Shown here: positions 59,955 to 64,000 of the stretch, one piece after another | Numbering within the stretch: position 1 is the first letter of the stretch | Layout: every line of letters starts with the position of its first letter | Origin: Liopterus haemorrhoidalis | Lineage: Eukaryota; Arthropoda; Insecta; Coleoptera; Dytiscidae | NCBI GenBank assembly: GCA_963971575.1 | Contig: OZ020616.1 | Coordinates: forward strand, 14,539,575 to 14,603,574 | Reading direction: 5' to 3' | Length of the DNA stretch: 64,000 bases | Notes under the pieces: generated by a model | What the model was told of the DNA's origin: nothing | The model's database searches: none | Seen by the model: the letters and a program-made list of their open reading frames with translations, nothing else | Made by a program: the position numbers and the translations under genes

Positions 59955-60331
59955 TAGTCGCTTCTGGGGATATTAGGTCAATAAAACAATTAGATATTCA
60001 TATATTTGAATAGACCGGTTTCGAAAATTTTATTGTCTTCTTCAGTAACTCTGAGGAAAATTGAGAAGAAAAAAAAAATTTAATATTACAATAATGTTCA
60101 CAAAAACTATAGTATAAAAATTAACATATAAATGAAAACGTGTATCAAAAAAAAAAAAAAAATAATAATAATAAACTTACTCAAATCACTAATGTAAATA
60201 TAATATGTTGTAAATGTATTTAAAATAAATAAAACTCATTGTAAAAGACATGTATAAATTGTCGAAACCGTTCTATTCAAATATATGAATATTTAATTGT
60301 TTTATTGATCTAATATCGCAAGAAGCGACTA
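59955..60331. mobile_element. Foldback element, about 70-bp arms, with hammerhead-like motif in one arm
   Basis: TAGTCGCTTCTGGGGATATT then AGGTCAATAAAACAATTAGA, TATTCATATATTTGAATAGA, CCGGTTTCGA mirrors the right arm ending AGAAGCGACTA at 60331. In the left arm, minus strand, CTGAAGA (60045-60039) is followed by a weak hairpin, then GAAA and CCGGTC. It directly abuts the next element at 60332. Confidence 0.75.
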
Positions 60332-60722
60332 TAGTCTATCTCAGAAAGACTGATAGTAATAAAATTTATTATTTGTAAAAAGATATTGTTTTTTTACACA
60401 GAAGCGGTCCACAAAATATGAATAGTTCGAAACGAAATATTGTTAAAAACAACCGAGTGTGCTGCACATCTTATATGGGAATACGAACTAGGGTTAAACA
60501 CAATAGATCATTAAAATTTGACCCTAAAATTTTGAGAAAAAATATGGTGACAGGCGTGCGTTTAATGATATGATAAATATGGTCACAGGCGTGCGTTTAA
60601 TAAAATGATAAATAGTAATATAGAAATACACAAAACCAATTTAAACGTGTTTAAAATGTGCACGCCACTGGTAACTGCCTGACAAAAAGATTTATTACTA
60701 TCAGTCTTTCTGAGATAGACTA
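60332..60722. mobile_element. MITE with 32-bp perfect inverted ends
   Basis: TAGTCTATCTCAGAAAGACT then GATAGTAATAAA at 60332 mirrors the right end at 60691-60722. The interior has a tandem duplication at 60546-60615 (ATGGTGACAGGCGTGCGTTT then AATGATATGATAAAT, repeated). Confidence 0.8.
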
Positions 60723-61037
60723 CATTATTTAACATATTCCAAGGTCGAAAAGAAATACCAGAAGATTTAACAAGAATGTTTATGTTACTTAAATAAATTA
60801 CTAGTGTTAAATAAATCACCACATTAATTCTAAAAAAGTGGAACACAACGATTATGAAGTTAAATATATAAAACGGTAGGTATAGTAATTTTAACTACCG
60901 ATAAGTAATGGAGAATAAATAATTACTTAGTACTGCCACCTTTTGATAAATTCCACAACTTTCAACATATTTGCATTTTGGGCTTCTGTTTATGCTGTGT
61001 TAACTGCGTTATTATTAATCGTTGATGTATAGTGTTA
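60723..61037. other. Intergenic, no gene recognised
   Basis: Nothing supportable. Confidence 0.3.
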
Positions 61038-61550
61038 AGTCCATTCTACATTATACTTTTTTCAATACTATCCAACTCATTTCAATTTTTGATACTATAG
61101 AATATAGTGGAGGAAAAAAAATAAGAGACAGCGATACCTTCCATCTTTTATTACTTTGCGATACTCTTCACTGCCAACTTAAAAAATTCTAGGTTCAGAT
61201 GACAGATAACAATTTGGTTATAGACCCAATTCTAGTAACCTATTTATAAATATTGTTTAACTGTGCTAAGTTTATATTATTTTATATGTTCTAAATAAAC
61301 TTCTTATCAACTTAATAAACTTCTAAAAGTTAAGTTGTAAACAAAAACTAAAAAGTTGGTAGTTGGTACGACTGATAACTATACAACTGTCCCCCAAAAT
61401 TTTGACCGGAGGTAGTTTTAATAACAGTGTAGTTTGTAGTGTAGCATCGAAAATTGGAAGGAAGTATTGTGTTTCACATTATACTTTTTACCTTAGTACT
61501 AAGCAAAAAATCTGAAGTGCTTCGTAAAAAAGTATAATGTAGAACGGACT
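61038..61550. mobile_element. Harbinger-like MITE (TTA target), AGTCCATTCTACATTATAC ends
   Basis: AGTCCATTCTACATTATACT then TTTTT mirrors AAAAAAGTATAATGTAGAAC then GGACT, with TTA on both sides (61035-61037, 61551-61553). Noncoding. Confidence 0.75.
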
Positions 61551-61726
61551 TTAGATATATTATGATTCTACGAGAAATGGTCTACTTTATTATCCTAAAA
61601 TAATTAATACATCTCTATAAAACTCCGATGTTATGCACCCACAAACTTTATAATACAAAAACTATCATGTTTAAAAAGAGAAAATTGACCAATACACGAT
61701 ATCGGTGCATGATAGTTCAGAGCAAT

Positions 61727-62055
61727 CAACAAATCTTGACCGTTATGCAATACTTCACAGAAACATGTAGTTATCAAACTTATTTCCAAGGACATATACA
61801 CATAGGCGTACATTCTATTTTTATTACTTATACGAAATGACTATTAAATGAACACTATTTTTCTCTACACGCCAATGAGTTGACAACAGGTATTAAGTTA
61901 GCAACACATATTTTCGTTGTTCCTCGGGTGAGTTCGGGTAATCGAAGTAATCTAATTGGTTCTTTGTTAAATTGGGATTTTCAGCTGTGAATTAGAATAC
62001 AGTTTTAGTATTTTTACACTCATTGTTTACTGTTATGTAACGGACAAGAAATAAT
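61727..62055 (+). repeat. Dispersed repeat, copy 2 (direct relative at 22980-23313)
   Basis: Same order of blocks as copy 1: TAGTTATCAAACTTATTTCC, AAGGACATATACACATA, GCGTACATTCTATTTTTATT, CCTCGGGTGAGTTCGGGT, AATTGGTTCTTTGTTAAATT, CAGCTGTGAATTAGAATACA. About 80 % identical by eye. Confidence 0.7.
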
Positions 62056-62282
62056 GATCGCACGGTATATGCTCTCGTGGACTTTTTCTTAGATCTAGTT
62101 AAGATCTACATTATTTATTTATTTATTTTATTTATTTATTTTACTTAGAGCACAAACAGGACGAACCCAAAATAGTGCTCTTAGATATTACAAAAAAAAA
62201 AAAAATTACATATAAATTTACAGATAGTATGAAAATAGTTAAATATTTAAGTATTTATAAATCAGAAATTTTTTAAAGAATA

Positions 62283-62588
62283 TTACTCAGGAGATTTTAG
62301 CTGTAAAACCATTTTACAATGTTTTTTAAATTGTTGATGTTTATAACAAAAAATGTCAACATTGATGAAAATGTTGTTGTACGTATCTGAAAGTCTTATT
62401 TTTGGAGAATTAAAATAGATGTTGTTGTTAGATTTATTACTATAAAATAAATGTCGATTTCTTATATTATGCGACGGAACGAGTAGCTTAAACAAAGACA
62501 CTAGTTCACAGAAATTGTACATATTATTCATTATTTTATACAATACTAGTACATCAGATAACGATCTACGGTCTTTTAATGACAACAT
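62283..62588 (-). pseudogene. LINE ORF2 C-terminal end
   Basis: Reads SLKDRRSLSDVLVLYKIMNN, ... PSHNIRNRHLFYSNKSNNN, SPKIRLSDTYNNIFINVDIF, CYKHQQFKKHCKMVL. L..RR...DV.VLYKI.N......L......P....R....F......N...NSP..R....YN is the terminal region after the reverse transcriptase in jockey/R1-like LINEs. Confidence 0.75.
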
Positions 62589-63115
62589 GTCAAGGAATAC
62601 CCGAGTATTCCTTGAATTTCTAAGTTATCAAGCCGAGAACGTTGTTCCAGTTCAGATATGCGCGCTTCTTGGGCACTAAGTTCACTTTTTAAAGCGATAT
62701 TTTCGCTTTTTAAGGATTTTATTTTATCTTTAAACAAATTCAGATTAGCTTCAAAGCCAGATATTTTGCTGCTGCAGAAATTAACTGACTCCAACACAGA
62801 ATCGATTTTTGAGTTGAATTCAGAAATTAGCTCGGATTTTAGAGTAGAGATCCAGGATTTAAATTCGTCTTTAGTGAATATATTGGAAGTGTGGGGTGAT
62901 CGTTCTCCATCGTCGTCCACAATACTTAACGAATTATAGTTGTCAAATCGACATTTTGGGCACAGCCATATTATGTAGTCAGATTTAAGTAGTTTAAGCT
63001 GATCATCATCGATATTGACACAGATAGAATGAAAACTGTCAGAACATTTCCCGCACTTGATGCCGGGGCATCTTCTGCTGATGACCCTAGTACAAGTCTT
63101 GCATGGGGCGCCCAT
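62576..63115 (-). pseudogene. LINE ORF1: PHD-type zinc finger plus coiled coil, truncated
   Basis: From ATG 63115: MGAPCKTCTRVISRRCPGIK, CGKCSDSFHSICVNIDDDQL, ... YIIWLCPKC. The C-x2-C ... C-x2-C ... H-x2-C ... C-x2-C pattern is a PHD-like finger. A helical stretch follows (FSSKISGFEANLN-like, SLKSENIALKSELSAQEARI, SELEQRSRLDNLEIQGI) ending in the conserved QRSR.DNLEI.GI of LINE ORF1 proteins. It then runs into the ORF2 tail, out of frame. PHD-bearing ORF1 proteins bind RNA/DNA for LINE packaging. Confidence 0.82.
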
Positions 63116-63289
63116 GACTGTTGAAGCACCAGACAAGTTTGAATATGCACAGTACGGAATTCACTGTTTAAAACAATTTTTAAATATTCGTTAGTTTATT
63201 TATTGATGTGTTAATATATTTAGTAGTGTAAAATAAGATTATTTTCACCAGCACGAATTAGAAGCAAAAATACACAATTATATTGATAT

Positions 63290-63525
63290 ATCTCTTAAGG
63301 TTTAGCCTACGTAATCAATTTAAGCTGCACGGAGAGTGAAAAATAATGGTTAACTCCATAACGCCCCCTAGGGCGATATAGACGAAGTTGGAACCCTCAC
63401 TAAAACCTTCCTCGGATTATTTTACCCCTCTGTACTAAATTTGGTGAAATTCGGTCAATCCGTTTGGCTTTGCATAAAGGACAAACAAACAAACAGAAAT
63501 TAATTTTTATATATAAAGATAATAT
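63290..63525 (+). mobile_element. Retroposon 3' end (GGTGAAATTCGGTCAATCCG ... TATATATAAAGATA)
   Basis: Contains ACGCCCCCTAGGGCG, TTTGGTGAAATTCGGTCAAT then CCGTTTGGC, an ACAAACAAACAAACAG tract, and TTTTTATATATAAAGATA. This layout is a very common 3' end of insect LINE/SINE copies. Class not fixed. Confidence 0.6.
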
Positions 63526-63672
63526 AAATGTAAATTATGACTATCCGTTGTAAAAAATGTTTATTTATAATACATAATTTGTATTTTTTTAATTTTATTT
63601 GTATCATTTCATAAAAAAGTCCTTATCTTCAATCTCCCATACCAAATTTTGAACTGAGAAATATGATCACTA

Positions 63673-63998
63673 GAGACCGGTAAAAATATGCAACGGTACT
63701 TTTGCCATAGGCGTGCTATTTTAAACTTTATTTTAACAAAAAATCAACAAAAAACAAAAGAATAAAACACTCATTATTTTGTGATTATATCCGAGATAGG
63801 TAATTCCGGTCACTCCTTTGTCATTGGTCAGTTTTTGATAAGATATTAAATATTTATATGCACTATTTGTCAGCAGGGCACATTACAAATATATATAATT
63901 TACTATTTTATTATATTATACATTTTATTTCTACAGATAACACATGAGCCGCATTTTATCGAAAAACTAAAGTACCGTTGCATATTTTTGCCGGACTC
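63673..63998. mobile_element. TA-flanked MITE, GAGACCGGTAAAAATATGC ends, up to the window edge
   Basis: GAGACCGGTAAAAATATGCA then ACGGTACTT mirrors AAGTACCGTTGCATATTTTT then GCCGGACTC, with TA at 63671-63672 and 63999-64000. Noncoding. Confidence 0.8.
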
Positions 63999-64000
63999 TA

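Larger units (their letters stand above)
62112..63180 (-). mobile_element. LINE (CR1/jockey-like group) with internal deletion joining ORF1 to the end of ORF2
   Basis: Read on the minus strand: an ORF1 with PHD-type finger and coiled coil (63115 to 62576), then the last about 100 codons of ORF2 (62588 to 62283), then a 3' region ending in an (AAATA)n tail (62151-62112). The endonuclease and most of the reverse transcriptase are missing between them. Confidence 0.8.

Overview
This 64 kb window is animal nuclear DNA, almost certainly from an insect: it is AT-rich, has two intron-split conserved genes with GT/AG splice sites, and is packed with DNA transposons and non-LTR retrotransposon fragments typical of insect genomes. 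No species marker is present, so I name no species.

There are two host genes, converging. (1) On the + strand, the last five coding exons of TCERG1/CA150 (transcription elongation regulator 1) lie at 14109-14453, 18965-19147, 22350-22640, 22695-22769 and 24697-24921, covering FF domains 3 to 6. The WW and early FF exons must lie left of the window. (2) On the - strand, a complete BCKDHA (E1-alpha subunit of branched-chain 2-oxoacid dehydrogenase) has its ATG at 47236 and its stop at 30674, with six coding exons and 422 codons. It includes a mitochondrial presequence, the thiamine-diphosphate motif and the kinase-regulated phosphorylation loop. The 5.7 kb between the two stops holds only repeats.

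The rest is mobile-element debris. Fifteen or so hAT-type elements have matching inverted ends, most with an 8-bp target duplication; several are nested (26.2-27.6 kb, 34.4-35.6 kb, 44.8-45.9 kb). Five elements are TTAA-flanked and piggyBac-like. Others are TA-flanked Tc1/mariner, pogo and Tigger elements, including one mariner with an uninterrupted transposase at 8.9-10.0 kb. There are also TTA-flanked Harbinger-like elements, a CACTG-ended element carrying a short conserved ORF, a tRNA-derived SINE with a 13-bp duplication, LINE fragments, minisatellites, and foldback elements. Two foldback-type elements carry hammerhead-ribozyme-like cores. Two MITE families (here called A and B) recur and insert into each other in the BCKDHA intron at 31.8-33.2 kb.

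Items most worth a second look: the hammerhead-like motifs at 58.45 and 60.03 kb; a GATA-site cluster plus TATA box in front of a Q/Y-rich trinucleotide-repeat ORF at 56.7-57.2 kb; the CACTG element at 51.9-52.7 kb; a near-perfect 168-bp palindrome at 18.49 kb; Tigger-like ends at 5.3 kb that resemble mammalian ones; and the hAT at 52.9-55.3 kb with dense subterminal iterations. I found no convincing new host gene and no new defence-type system.
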